Positions 1 to 11,938 are shown, counted from the first letter of the stretch. The stretch is DNA of 64,000 nt from Strongylocentrotus purpuratus (GCF_000002235.5 NW_022145605.1:32921774-32985773); one strand, 5' to 3'. Translations and numbers: made by a program. The notes: generated by a model not told the origin, from the letters alone.

Positions 1-1423
1 CCCCCTTCATACCCTTACAATGTTTTTTTGGTGGGTTGGGCGGGATGGGGGTGGTGGCAAGGAGGGGTCCCTTTTGGGGGGGGATTACCCACTGCAAAAT
101 TTAAGCACACACACCTTTATCATCCCCAACCCTTGTGAAGCTCCCTTGAAGTATTCTGCTTTTACTGCTTTAAATTCCGAGAGGAAACCAAAATTATTGA
201 GTGCCAAGTGACTTCTCCCCTCATACCTTTTACAAGCTTGTTTAAGCCCCACTGCACTACTTATAACTACTTGTGCCTCTATATAGCAAACAATGCCTAG
301 TTGGTGCCTGTTGGTCCCCCATGATCCCCTTTTTCTTATGTTAATTGAGAGCTGATTTGATGACATAACCACCTTGCAGGGAGGTCTTATTCCTCCTGGC
401 CAAACTAGTGCAGACAGGCTTTAAAGGGGGTGGGGTTTCTCCCCTTTTTTGATGACCCAATGCGAAATGAAAGCATAAAATCCTGCACCACTGCAACTTC
501 CCACCATCCCCCGGAGAGATCCCTGAAAAATGCCGCTTCTACTGCTTTCCATCCTCCTGAAAGAGAACAACATCTTTGGGAGCTCAAGAAATTTTTCCCA
601 TTTTAGCATAAGCAGAGCCACCAACCATATACCAGATTTAACATAGTTTAACAAAAAACTTGTCTCAGATGGTTTTAACTGCCTAAATTTTGGGACAAAG
701 CACACTTGTTAGATGAACCATGGGAAAGAGCTCTATGATTATAAAGAATGTGACTTGTGAAGTTTTATCCTCATTACTAAGAGATTTTGTCTAGAGTATT
801 AGGAGAAAAGCCTCTTCTTTGGCAGGAACCTAAATTTTATTGTATTTGTACCGGTATTTTAAAAGGGCTTTTTGATTTTGTCATTGAATTTTGAGTTTTC
901 TAAACACCTTACTAGTATGGGAGGTATGTGAAAAACAATTTTATGGATCTGCTAGAGTATGTCAGTCACTCACCTAAGCAGACTAGACTAAACTTCTCAT
1001 TTTGTAAATTTCAACTAGGTCAAAGTTTCCAGTTCTTCTGTAGGGATTATGCTTATGAAACTCATGCCATTAGTTGCTAGGTAACAAGCTACAAACAAAT
1101 ACCAGGCAACTGAACCTTTGACGCCGCTAAGAAAGAAGGTCGGGTGGTTTTATGATGCGTGTGTGGCTTGATCTACTCAGGGATGAAGCATGAATAATAC
1201 AGTATCCTGTTGAAGACTTCTTTGTAATGGTTAGATGGTGCAACATATAATCTCCCTGCCTCTTTGTGCTTATGATTCGTCAATTTTGCTATTGAGCTTG
1301 TCTTGGACAATCATTCCTTTAACTGATATGAAGCTTTTTGAATGAATAGATAAGAGGGAAAAATCATATCTGTATAGCAGACTTGTTGATAATTAATGTT
1401 ATAATTTGTATTAACATTTATTA
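1..1423. other. noncoding, probable intron
   Basis: No convincing exon is seen on either strand. Two G-rich/pyrimidine-rich blocks (about 85-200 and 412-590) look weakly alike around a shared TACTGCTTT core, which may be an old duplication. The stretch is probably intron of the gene whose last exon lies at 2637-2853. Confidence 0.35.
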
Positions 1424-1830
1424 TTAAAGGTAAAGACCAGTTATGGTCATGCGATTGAATTGTGAAAGAAACGTTGTGGAATCGATCAGAAAAGGTCGAT
1501 CATCTAGCATATAAGTATTGGTGTGTACTGCAAGGTTCTGGAATCATCAAAATGATAAGAAATTTGGCCCAGTCTTCGTAAAGTTACAAGCACTGTACAC
1601 AGAAAGATGTATATGGGACTATACGCACACGTGCGCGACACGTGTGCTTATCTCTCACAGACCATGTAGATAAACTAATTTACCAAATATATCAATTAGT
1701 AGGCGGTTTCCCAGCAAAATTTTTATCATCATGTATTAGTCGAAACATATTCTTTCACATGATTGGTAATAAGAGCTTCCATTTCATTTTTTGAAATTAG
1801 GGCGTTTCCAAAACTGGTCTTTACCTTTAA
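1424..1830. mobile_element. TTAA-bounded miniature transposon, family A (copy 1)
   Basis: The element begins TTAAAGGTAAAGACCAG and ends with the inverted complement, so its inverted repeats are flanked by TTAA. It is 407 bp long and has no coding capacity. The copy at 29188-29560 is nearly the same along its length; 20226-20908, 44487-44879 and 41617-41830 are more distant relatives. TTAA target sites suggest piggyBac-type mobilisation, which is inference. Confidence 0.8.
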
Positions 1831-1848
1831 TATAATATTATTGGTTTT

Positions 1849-2460
1849 TGTCTCGCCTGCGTAGCGAAAAGCGAGACACACATGTAGGAGCCGCTTAAAA
1901 CTTAACCTGAGGTTAAGTTTTTGAAATTTTAGTATAATTTTGAAAGTATAGGTTTTTATTCAATAAAACTTAGACCAAAGGGTTATCAAGTAACCCCAAT
2001 CATGTGAGTAGAATTTTAGGTCACAAAACTTAACAAAAGGTTACGATTTTGAAGTTTTATCATAATTTTGAAGGTCATTTAAGGTCAACAGACTTAGACT
2101 AACATGTTGTGGCATCAACATCAAAACTTAACAAAAGGTTACGATTTTGAAGTTTTATCATAATTTTGAAAGTATACATTCCTATTCCATGAAACTTGAA
2201 CATAGGGGTTATTAAGTATCATCAATCATGTGATTAGTCTTTTAGGTGACAAAATCAAGGGAAAATGTGATATAAGGTCTGCAAACTTAGACTTTGTTGT
2301 GGTATCAACATCAAGATTTTGAATTTTTAGCATAATTTCAAAAGCGTTTGTTCAAATTCCATGAAACTTGTACACAAGAGTTATCAAGTATCACAAAACA
2401 TATGACACAAAATACAGGTCACAAAGTCCAGGTCAAAGGTGATTTTACGTCAGTAGACGT
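1849..2460. repeat. degenerate ~98-bp direct repeats
   Basis: A short hairpin (GTCTCGC ... GCGAGAC, 1849-1876) opens the block. A phrase containing CTTAACAAAAGGTTACGA recurs at about 2027 and 2125 (98 bp apart), with weaker versions near 1895 and 2310. No coding potential is seen. Confidence 0.5.
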
Positions 2461-2636
2461 TTCCCTTGTTTAATGCTATAATTTTTATTATCATTATTAT
2501 TATTATTATTATTAAAACAATTATTATCGATATTCTGATTATTTTCATTATCAATATTATTATCTTTTGTTGAAGTTATAATCTAGAATCAAAGACTTCC
2601 ATTGAGTGTTCATTAACACTTTCATTATTGTTACAG

Positions 2637-2853
2637 GGGCATCGTTGGACCCAGGGGTAAAGGCCGCACCCAAATCTCACTGTTACCCCGATCGCTTCAA
2701 CACCAAAAACCAGCATCAGGCAAGCCCAAGCCAGCATCATCCTCCGTCGCCATGGAAACCAATGATGCTGCCAGCAATGGCAAGTCTGAGGGAGAAGGCC
2801 TGAAGGAAACTAAGATGTCAAACTCTGATTTTTCTAAAATGTTTCAGAAATAA
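2637..2853 (+). CDS. 3'-terminal exon of an unrecognised gene
   Basis: A pyrimidine-rich tract ending TTACAG precedes the exon, and a stop codon (TAA, 2851-2853) closes it. I prefer the frame that enters with one nucleotide completing the previous codon. It encodes about 72 residues: a Lys/Arg-rich start (PRGKGRTQ), a Pro/Ser/Lys-rich middle, then METNDAASNGKSEGEG and the C-terminus SNSDFSKMFQK. The look is of a low-complexity tail of a nuclear or cytosolic protein. A second frame (starting ASLDPGVK) is open for a similar length up to position 2803 and cannot be excluded. I do not recognise the family. Upstream exons must lie before the window or in the first 2.6 kb, where none is obvious. 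AATAAA at 3494-3499 could serve as its poly(A) signal. Confidence 0.5.
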
Positions 2854-4556
2854 TGCAGCAAGAGCTGTGCAGATTCCTGGATATTCCCGGGACTTCTTTG
2901 GTCTGTATTCGTAAGATGGGACTAACTTTAGGCCAGGTTTGATCCCAGACTAAGTGAGCCCATGTATGTACGAAGCGCCAGGTTTAATACTCCTAAGTCC
3001 TTATTTCGTGAAATGACCACAATTCTGTGTCTGCATGCAAGGATAACAAAAGTCACGCTGTCATGAAATCCACCTTTCATTTCTTTGTTATAATTTAATT
3101 AATTTTGTCTGTTAGGAGCCAGATGGGCCTGAAGTTGAACTCAAAGCCAAACAGACGATTCCATGTATTAATTTTGTTACAGAATTACTACCCTGGCTTG
3201 AATTACTATAACAAAACAATGTTATTGAGGCACGTCAAATGTTGTCACCAACAATGATGCATTTTTTTTTGCATTCCAGACCAATCTTTTTTGGTTCCAC
3301 TACATTTCGCTAAGGGATCTGAACACTGTGCCACTTTAATACACAAGGCATGTACTCATATGAACATGGTAATGCATTCTGGTTATGTACAACGACAGCT
3401 TACTTAAGTAAAATGAATTAGATTGCATGACACAAATCTCACTGGAGCGCTTAAAACTATGGATTGAATTCTTGTAACTTTGAGAGATTAACAAATAAAC
3501 ATTAAAGAATACTTTTTTTGAAAACTTAACCCTTTTCTGTTGGCTGAAATAGTGGATCACTTAAAGAAAATGAGGCAACATGCTGTATATTTTTAAAAGA
3601 ATTTGAATTTGGAAAGTGTCATTTTTTCATTTTTTTATGTAAGTGGAAGTATACTTTTCAATACACACTTTGACGGAATGTGTTTGGGGCAACGAGGAGC
3701 ACACCCTGTACCTTTTAACTTGCAGCTGAAATTCTTTTTTTGTTCCGTCTTGGATTTTTAGATTTGATTATCCAGCTCTTGCTTGTAAATTTTTGTTACA
3801 ATGTTGTTAACATCTGTGGTACTAAAGATTTAAGGGGAAAATGATCTATTCTAGAATCAGAATATATGCAGTTGTGCAAGCAAAGTCATCTTCATAAAAT
3901 CATGATAATGAGAATTTTTTCCCCCAAGGCACCAAGTGTACATTATTCATGTGTCTGTGGAAGAAGTTTTTTAATCTTGTCAAGTCTCACCAAAAAATAT
4001 AATTTGCATTTGAAGTGTAAAACACCATATGCCTCCATCGTCAAAGACAATGCTGAGGTTTTGTTTATTTTTATGTATTCTATAAGTTTTCCTGTCGGGA
4101 TACTTGAACAGAAGTCAAGCAACTTCAAGACAAAATTTACATATAGTAAATTGCCGGCGAATCTTCCCGCCTCGCTCAGTACAACAAAAAGTCAACCATC
4201 AGCAGTCGCGAGATTTTATGTATGAGCATGTGAAAATGAACTGATTTAAGTTGTCAAAAGGTGAAAGTTCATTATGAATATGTCTCTTATTGGAACTTGA
4301 AAAATACAATGTACTTGAAAGAATTTACTCACTTTGTTGACCTGTTAAATTAGATGTCATAGGTCATTCAAGATGAAAATCGACTCATTGTCTTATGTTG
4401 AATGAGAAACAATCTTTGATCAGAGGTCAAATCAGGTCAAATTTCATTTCACAATTTATTCTGAAGTGAAACGTGAAGAGATGGGAATGACAGAAAGACA
4501 AAGTCAGTAAAGATGAATGATTGTACTCTCAGTGGGAAGTAAATATTGATGAGATA
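2854..4556. other. 3' UTR / intergenic, no gene seen
   Basis: AT-rich DNA after the stop at 2853. It has an AATAAA at 3494 and scattered AGGTCA half-sites from about 4360 that lead into the tandem repeat. A 119-residue open frame at 3866-4225 has no recognisable domain or splice context. Confidence 0.4.
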
Positions 4557-5225
4557 GGCAATGGATGTCAAAGGTCATGTAAGATATTAAAGGTTTCTTT
4601 CTTAAAGGTACCTGTGGTACACAATGAGAAACAAAAAGTGATCAGATCTCAATGTGTAAGGTCAAAGGTCATACACTATTATTGTGATATGGTGGCAGTT
4701 TGAAAGGATGAGAAACAAACTGATCAGATCTTAATGTGTAAGGTCAAAGGTCATATACCATTATTTTGATATACTAGGAGAATGGAAGGATGAGAAGCAA
4801 ACATTGATCAGATCTTAATGTGTAAGGTCAAAGGTCATACACTGTCATTGTGATATGATAAGAGAATGAAAGGTTGAGAAGCAAAAAAGTGATAAGATCA
4901 GAACGTGTTACATTGTGTAAGTCAAAGGTTGTACACTATTATTGTGATATACTGACAGATTGAAAGGATGAGGAGCACAAAAGTGATCAGATCTTCATGT
5001 GTAAGGTCAAAGGTCATACACTATTATTTTGATATACTGACAGATTGAAAGGATGAGGAGCATAAAAGTGATCAGATCTTCATGTGTAAGGTCAAAGGTC
5101 ATACACTATTATTGTGATATACTGACAGATTGAAAGGATGAGGAGCACAAAAGTGATCAGATCTTCATGTGTAAGGTCAAAGGTCATACACTATTATTTT
5201 GATATACTGAGAGGATGAAAGGTTA
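4557..5225. repeat. ~85-bp minisatellite carrying perfect DR1 elements
   Basis: Eight units of 82-95 bp. Six carry an exact AGGTCAAAGGTCA (4659, 4741, 4825, 5004, 5089 and 5174) and two are degenerate (about 4570 and 4918). Units also share GATCAGATCT and TATTGTGATATAC. AGGTCA spaced by one base is the consensus site for RXR/HNF4/COUP-type nuclear receptors. Function is not shown. Confidence 0.85.
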
Positions 5226-5289
5226 AGAAGCAAACATTGATCAGAGTTGAGTGATTAAGGTCAATAGTCATTAGAGATGAAGTTTTTCT

Positions 5290-6070
5290 CATTGTGACCC
5301 ATTTTCTGTTAAATTTGATTTAACAACAAATAATCCTGTACGTATAGATTGTCCATTATAGTTTATTCCACTCATGACAGGCATTTGTATATACATGTAC
5401 ATGTATGTTGACTGGATTTATACAATTGGCAAGAATTTGTCAAGGAAAAAAAAGAAGATTCTGTACTTTTTCAACAACACCAACAAAAAATAGAAATACT
5501 TTGTTTTTAAAATACAAGAAATTGTGATATACCTTTGACCAAAGCATGGTTATTTTAATAGTTCAAATTTTATCGAATCCTGTAACAGGTTATAAATGTT
5601 ATTTTGCCTTTTTTTAAAAATTCATTTGTTTTTAAAAAGCCAATCATGTAAAAGGTTACATGTTTGGATAATTTTATAATGTAAATGACAATTTTTTTTA
5701 CCGATTATTTATTCATTCCTCTGTTTTCAGTGACCTTTGGTTGCTGCAGATGTTTTTAAGAATATTTTTAAAACATTAGTAGAGCAAAATAATGCACCAA
5801 GATCATTTCTAGTATATGTTGTGTTGAGAGACCGCGTCACATGTAGCCGTCTGTAAGATGATTTATTTTCTTTCTTTTCCAACAACTTGTTCCTTGTTTT
5901 CACTATGTAACATGATAAAAATAAAAAGATATTCATTGTGTAATTTCAGCTTTAAATTATGCCATTATTTTTGTTCTCATGATTTTTTTTAAGAAAAGAA
6001 AAGAAAAATTATTGCGTGAGAGCTTAAATGAAAAAAAATTAAGAGACTGAAGAGGGAAATATGGAGATGG
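5290..6070. other. noncoding AT-rich stretch
   Basis: No gene, tRNA or ordered repeat is seen. The open frames here are short and lack splice or domain support. Confidence 0.4.
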
Positions 6071-6071
6071 A

Positions 6072-6075
<4 letters not shown>

Positions 6076-6109
<34 letters not shown>

Positions 6110-6282
6110 GGTGGAGAAAGAGGAAAAGAGGTAGAAACAGAGAGAGATAGAAAATATAAGGAGAGGAATAGAGGGGAAGAGAGGAAGAGAGAGAGAGAGA
6201 GAGACAGGTGGAGAAAGAGGAAAAGAGGTAGAAACAGAGAGAGATAGAAAATATAAGGAGAGGAATAGAGGGGAAGAGAGGA

Positions 6283-6313
<31 letters not shown>

Positions 6314-6497
6314 AACAGGTGGAGAAAGAGGAAAAGAAGTAGAAACAGAGAGAGATAGAAAATATAAGGAGAGGAATAGAGGGGAAAGGGAGGAAGAGAG
6401 AGAAATAGGTGGAAAAGAAAGAGAGAGGGCAAAAATTGGAGACGGGGAGATGCAAAGATTAGGAGAAAGATAGGGGCATGGAGAAAGAGAGACATAA

Positions 6498-6532
<35 letters not shown>

Positions 6533-6540
6533 AGAGATTA
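6076..6540. repeat. (GA)n arrays in a ~100-bp higher-order repeat
   Basis: Pure GA runs at about 6076-6104, 6190-6204, 6284-6308 and 6500-6522 alternate with a purine-rich spacer that is repeated three times (GGAGAGGAATAGAGG near 6160, 6258 and 6368). A further GA run lies at 6690-6721. Confidence 0.85.
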
Positions 6541-6685
6541 AAAGAGAGATATGTCAAAATTAGTCAAAACCAGTAGAATTTTAAAGCCCTGTAAAAGGCT
6601 GAATAAAATTGGAAAGAGGGAGATTGCAATTATTTATGTTTTCGACCGGTAGAATTTTAAGGCCTGTAAAAGGATGAAGAAAAAA

Positions 6686-6724
<39 letters not shown>

Positions 6725-7420
6725 GACATGCAACAGAGCAAACTGAACGAATTTTATTTTGTCTCTTATAATCTAGAAAACACAAAGTGGATTTCGTATA
6801 TCTTTCAACCTACAGTTGCGTAATTACAATTTATTCTTTATTATATTTTTTTCCCACCATTAAAACAGCCATAAAGTAGCAATTCTAATAATAAAAAAAC
6901 GCATTTCGCCTACCCGTTTGCCTGACAACGGCATAGTACAGACTTGGGGGTTTAGAAATTATTCAGTACTTTCGTGCCAAGAATATGGCTGTGCCTCGAT
7001 CGGTGTCTTTTGTGTATAATAAGCTCTTATAATTATGGAGATGGATGGAGATCGGGAGGGAGAAAAAGTAAAAGGGTAGACAAACGTGAAAGGAAGGATG
7101 AAGGAACTAAAGCAGGCCATATAATTGGTTAAAGTATATGAATAAATCGATTGATTGTGTTAATTATATTTCATAATTTTTGTTTAAATGAGGTAAAAGG
7201 GGCAGTTAAATTATTTACAGAAGAAATACAACAAATAAATTGTATCCTTTTATGCATAATAATGTCATGTAGAAATGTTCAAAGAAATTAAATGTTCTTC
7301 AAGTGTTGTCATATTTACAACCTGTCACCCTTTATATATATTTCTTTTATATTAAATTTCGCAAAATTTGAAAATGGATGTAATCATATTCTTTTCTTGG
7401 TGTCTTGATGCTTATAAGTT

Positions 7421-7768
7421 ATGCAATGTTCCCGGAGAAACACGAAAGCAGCTACTTTCAAAATTCAACCTAAGACAATTTTATTATACATGATGAGCGT
7501 CACCTGTTACATATTCATCCTTATTTTCCTCTTCTACCTCCTCCTCTTTTCTTCTCCTCCTTCTTCTTTTTCTTCTTGTACTCATTATCATTTCAATCAT
7601 CAGTGTAATGCTGTTATTATTATTATCTTTAATAAGCAATTCTTGTTATCTCTTGAGCTTTCGTGGGTTATCCTGTTCAAGCTAACTTAATTTTAATCTG
7701 TTTTATTGTATATTATTGTATGTTGGAAGCTTGTCGAATAAAAATCGATCAATCAATCAATCCGAACA
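7421..7768 (+). mobile_element. possible LINE 3' end
   Basis: The block ends with AATAAAAATCGATCAATCAA, that is, a poly(A)-signal-like run followed by short tandem TCAA units. This is the usual look of a 5'-truncated non-LTR retrotransposon tail. No reverse-transcriptase motif remains, so the assignment is weak. Confidence 0.3.
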
Positions 7769-7967
7769 TGACTTCTGTGGGACATACAATAAGATATTGA
7801 AATTGCCCTCGAGTTGATTTTTCGAAAATATTTGCACTGTGTTCAGTTATAGATTATTCAAAGCAAATAAAACCACGATTATCAACCTGTCGCAGTCGAG
7901 TAACCCCCGCAATCACCCGTGTTTAACCTTTTTCACAACCTTTTTCGACCTACAGCGCACTGGTCCG

Positions 7968-7993
7968 TGATTGGCTTAACACGCAACCAATCA
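7968..7993. promoter_or_regulatory. inverted pair of CCAAT boxes
   Basis: TGATTGG and CCAATCA face each other across 12 bp, about 640 bp upstream of the candidate first exon at 8629. Both match the NF-Y core. A promoter role for the receptor gene is inference from position only. Confidence 0.35.
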
Positions 7994-8628
7994 CAGCACG
8001 AAGCGTCACAATTTCCCCGCTTCCCAGCGGTAAGGGGTGACAGTCGAAGAGCAAACACACCAACTTGAAATGTCTTGCTTCGCCCCTTACAATAACCAAG
8101 TGTCGCATTTAGAGCCGTTCACTTTTCAAACAAATTCTACGTGAATTTTTTTCATTCATGTCAACCCAGGCTATAGATCCTACCAAATTCTTCATTTGAA
8201 TTTCAAGAAAAGAAATACCTTCTTTTCGGCCATCGACTGGAGGTCTATATGAAAAGCGTTTCATCAGCACACCAGCCGTAGGGTCATCTTGAACAGGATA
8301 ATACTGTTTTGGCTTCTACGACTATCAGTGCTCTGTCACTATACTGGTCAGGCTAGAGCATCAACGAATATTGGATATTGACAATCCTAAATCTTTTTGC
8401 GGATTCATTCTGTCTATTATCACGAATTCACAATAAAATATCAAACGAAGTAACATTAGAGCAAAATTCAGACCATTTCACGCTCTTTATTGCTTCATGA
8501 ATAAGTTTCTTCAAACTGTAAAGCTTCAGTTGAGCTGACGTCTGATGACCTAATGCACTCGTCTCGATAAAACTTGAGGATAATTTTCGGAACCGATTTT
8601 GATATGGAATGATATTTGATTTTGAAAG

Positions 8629-8667
8629 ATGTCTGTATCAAAGATCCTCATCATCTTGACTTGCTGG
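8629..8667 (+). CDS. candidate signal-peptide exon of the SRCR adhesion GPCR
   Basis: An ATG opens 13 codons (MSVSKILIILTCW), a basic residue then a hydrophobic stretch as at the start of a signal peptide, and runs straight into a consensus donor (GTGAGT at 8668). It ends in phase 0, whereas the first SRCR exon (18051) needs phase 1. A further small exon would therefore have to lie in between, or this is not the true first exon. A rival start lies at 24890. Confidence 0.35.
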
Positions 8668-8771
8668 GTGAGTAGGCCTAATAATTCTTTTAATATTTTT
8701 TTACAGACCTAAGCCTACCACTCACTCTATGATAATCTTGCGATCTGATTTTCGAAGAAACAGCAATTATA

Positions 8772-9382
8772 CAGTACCTCCCAGAAAAACGAAATCGAGA
8801 GTTATCGATGTTTTTATCATAACTTAATCACAATTATAATTCATAAATGACACATATTTTTAAAACTTAGACCCTCCTCTTTCATTTGCTGCGACTCATA
8901 TTTCCATAATTTTATTAAACGAATCCGTTCCACTGGCTGCCTGCCCTAACAACAAAGAAGACGTAAGACTTCATGCAGACTTCACGATCAGTCATGCATA
9001 AAATCTTTTGTCAACTCTGTCTGTTGCTACGGCAGGCAGCCAGTGAAAACAAATTCGTTTAATAAAATTATGGAATACAAGCATTCCTTTAAACAAACAG
9101 AACTTTGTTATACCTGGCTCATTTTTCCTGATTGAGGTGTCATATGAAAGGGCAGAGAATGAACTTTCTGGAAATATGATTTTCCCTCTAAAATTCAGTT
9201 AAAAATTAATTTTTGGTACCCTTTCTTTAATTTCTTTTAAAATCATTCATGCGTAAAAATGCATCATAATGAGTTACATCAAATTAGAGAGGAGGATCTA
9301 AGCTTCACAAATATGTGTTATTTTTTAAATTATAATTGGTATTAAGTTTCGATAAAACATCAACAATTCTAGGGACGCACTG
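8772..9382. mobile_element. Tc1/mariner-like nonautonomous element (copy 1)
   Basis: Ends are CAGTRCSTCCC-like (left CAGTACCTCCC; right complement CAGTGCGTCCC), flanked by TA, with about 60 bp of imperfect inverted repeat continuing through GTTATCGATG and CACAATTATAATT. It is 611 bp with no transposase. A second copy starts at 23964, and an isolated end lies at 25824. Confidence 0.75.
8903..9074. mobile_element. foldback inside the mariner-like element
   Basis: TTCCATAATTTTATTAAACG is mirrored at 9055-9074, and GGCTGCCTGCC is mirrored by GGCAGGCAGCC. The same inner palindrome is present in the second mariner-like copy (about 24029-24197), so it was captured before that family spread. Confidence 0.65.
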
Positions 9383-9526
9383 TATAATAACATTTAGGCA
9401 GATATAACCTTTTTGTTCTAGGTTCCGAATAATGATAACAATACTACAACCAAAGTTATAACTTTATTAAAATCTAGTCAGGATTAAAGCAGAATCGGGC
9501 CCGGATTTTTACACAATCGCACTACT

Positions 9527-9817
9527 GGGGATAGTTTCACAAAGACTAAGATCGACTTTAAGTTGGACTTAACTATGGCAGGCAGTTCATACCACTGTTT
9601 GCTTTCACCATTTACTGGCATTTGTCTCTCAAAGGACATACACATCGCGGTCACAAATCTACAGAATTTACCTGTTTTGATAGCTCATTATTGAAGGAAA
9701 AAATATTATCTAAAGATCATGATTGAGAGACCAATGGTGAAAGCAAGCAGTGGCATGAGCGGCCTGCCATAGTTAAGTCCGACTTAAAGTTGATCTTAGT
9801 CTTTGTGAAACACCCCC
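9527..9817. mobile_element. foldback element
   Basis: GGGGATAGTTTCACAAAGAC at the left is mirrored at the right end. The arms are about 65 bp and continue through CTTAACTATGGCAGGC. There is no coding capacity. Confidence 0.8.
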
Positions 9818-9934
9818 AGGTCTGACGTTCTCGCAATGCTGAGCCGATAGCGTGTCCTCCTCCAAGCTAGCACGAAATCCCTCGAAATTCAGGTTTTTTT
9901 TTTATTAATCATAACTTATAACTATTCCAGTCCT

Positions 9935-10093
9935 GGGCCCCGTCTTACAAAGAGTTGCGATTGATCCGAATCGATTGTAAGTCCTCCGATCAATCGCAAG
10001 TTTGCAGTCTCCTATCCCTTATGTACATACTTGCGATTGATATCAATTGCAAATAAGTTACGATTGATATCAACTCTTTGTAAGACGGGGCCC
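9935..10093. mobile_element. foldback element, GGGCCCCGTCTTACAAAGAG family (copy 1)
   Basis: Both ends read GGGCCCCGTCTTACAAAGAG inward, followed by TTGCGATTGAT-type subterminal repeats. A related copy is at 35492-35609. Confidence 0.85.
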
Positions 10094-10549
10094 TGGTTCA
10101 TCAAGATTTTACATGTTTTAATGATCATATCAAATGTTATTGCTAATTCTTCCGAAATCAGATCGTAGTCAGATGGCAGTTAGATCGTATAATGTCAATA
10201 TGGGGTGGACTTTACAATATCTTATTGAAAATATATATCGTTCGAACAAAACAAATCAAAGTATTGAATATATCATTACAACAAATCTTTAATTGGATTC
10301 TAGCTACTGTATAATAATTATGATATCGATTATTGAATAAAGTTGTAAAATTGCAAGATATTAGAAGAGACTTGGTTTAGTAATTGTACATTAAACTTGA
10401 TCGCAACTATTTAAAAAAGAAATCAACTCATGGGTAATTTCAATACCATATTGTATGTTTTAAAGAAATCATGTTCAGATTACGTAATACCTCATTGTAA
10501 TTGTTTTGTGTTAGATATTTAAAACATTTATTGCCCCTTCATTTCAACA
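10094..10549. other. noncoding AT-rich stretch
   Basis: Very AT-rich with no open frame, splice signal or repeat of note. Confidence 0.4.
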
Positions 10550-11938
10550 AGAAAATAACAAAAATACACTCATAGACGTTTTACAAATTAATAATTAATT
10601 AATTAATAATTAATTAATACCATAAGATATAACCGTGTATACAAAAATATTTCCTGATTGTACGCCAAAACAGATATCTAGTTTAGAAAGTGGTAAAATT
10701 ATTACTTTTAACTCATAATCATATGACCACCTGTACACATCAGTCAAAAAATTATTAACAATTAGGCAGGAAAAAAAACACATGCATTACATTTTGGTTA
10801 TCCTTCTGGCAAAAATTACATTTTGGTAAGGTTTTTATACCAATACGAAAGAGAAATTCGTTTGAAGCAATTCTCCGGTGAATGAATTTAAATTAGATTG
10901 TTCGAATTTTTATATCTAAAGTTGTCTTGAATGCTTTAACAAAACGGTCTTGCCATTGAAATGAATTCTCCGGATTTAAATTCAAATCATCTTCCCATTT
11001 TATTAAATGGTTTGTCTTTTCCAAAAAATGTTTTTTTCACAAATACCAAATACCAAATGACAAAAATGTAGTTAGTTTGTTATCTTCAAAGCTATTTAAG
11101 ACATTGAAATACCTTAAACTTCAAATATTCCCATAATTTATTCACTTCCACGGTGTTGGCTCAGTCAGTAGAGCGTCCGCCTCACAACCGGGAGGTCGTG
11201 GGTTCGAACCCCGGCCGCGTCATGGAAGTTGTTGCTGCCTTGTTTGGCGTTCAACAGTAAGGGATAGAGCAAAATCGGGCGCTGCTCAGTGGCTGCCGGG
11301 CTCACGATCAATTAGGCAAAAGAATTTCTGTTTCGGTTTAATAAAATTTGGAGTGGACTATTAGGCTATTATTATTATTATCATTAACAGAGCGTATAAT
11401 TTTCTGTATCTCCCTCCTAATATGCAGTGTGTTAAGCTTCCAAAATCCTGGGACCCTTCTAGGGACCGATTGTTCAATTGATAAACTAATTGCTGAATGG
11501 TCAGGTGTGTAACCATAATGTATATCTGTATGAACGACAGAGTTCTTTAAAGTATTTGAAATCGGAAAATAATCTATTTCACTTTGGGAAGTATTTGACC
11601 GCCAAGTGTTATGGAGTTAACATCGATTCATAAAGCGTCATATATCTACCAAATCAAACTCCTCTTTCAAGGTTTCTATACGTGTGAAACAATTAATATG
11701 ATACTGATGGTTGTTGGGATAACGGTCTAAATGAGGACCTTGGACAGTGTTCATATCAACTCCAAGAATATATGGTTCTACACCAAAATGAGTTAAAAGT
11801 GCATGCAAACTTTCCAAAAGATCACTTCCATCTTTATTTGAGCCGTATTTATTAAAAATAGTAGATTTGATGTTTGACGTCATTGTAATGTCCACACATT
11901 TTTTTTCTAGCACACTTTCTGACAAAAATGTCACTAAA
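10550..11938 (-). mobile_element. L1/Tx1-like LINE remnant, reverse orientation
   Basis: On the minus strand the upstream part (11934 to 11638) is an open stretch of 98 codons that reads like the C-terminal half of an AP-endonuclease domain (VDMNTVQGPHLDRYP, then FDLVDI). Further 3' (about 10920 to 10750) come KFIHRRIASNEFLFRIGIK and a CNFCQ cysteine motif, typical of the region after reverse transcriptase in L1/Tx1 elements. The whole reverse-transcriptase core between them is missing, and a SINE (11150-11390) sits in the middle. This is a dead, internally deleted copy. Confidence 0.65.
11150..11390 (+). mobile_element. tRNA-derived SINE
   Basis: A polymerase-III A box (TGGCTCAGTCAGTAGAGCG) and B box (GGTTCGAACCC) sit about 40 bp apart in a tRNA-like head whose anticodon loop reads CTCACAA, but the anticodon stem no longer pairs cleanly. 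The unrelated body ends in an (ATT)n tail. It is inserted in the reverse LINE remnant. Confidence 0.75.

Noticed and set aside
3866-4225. 119-codon open frame
   Set aside because: Low-complexity composition in an AT-rich 3' region, no domain, no splice sites. Chance length is plausible.
5989-6495. Long Leu/Ser/Phe-rich open frame on the minus strand
   Set aside because: It is created by the (GA)n higher-order repeat. Composition is entirely that of the microsatellite.
7421-7690. Open frame with a hydrophobic stretch as a membrane protein
   Set aside because: No splice signals or family match. The region ends like a retroelement tail.
11150-11225. Functional tRNA-Val gene
   Set aside because: A and B boxes are good, but the anticodon stem does not pair properly and the sequence continues into a SINE body with an (ATT)n tail.
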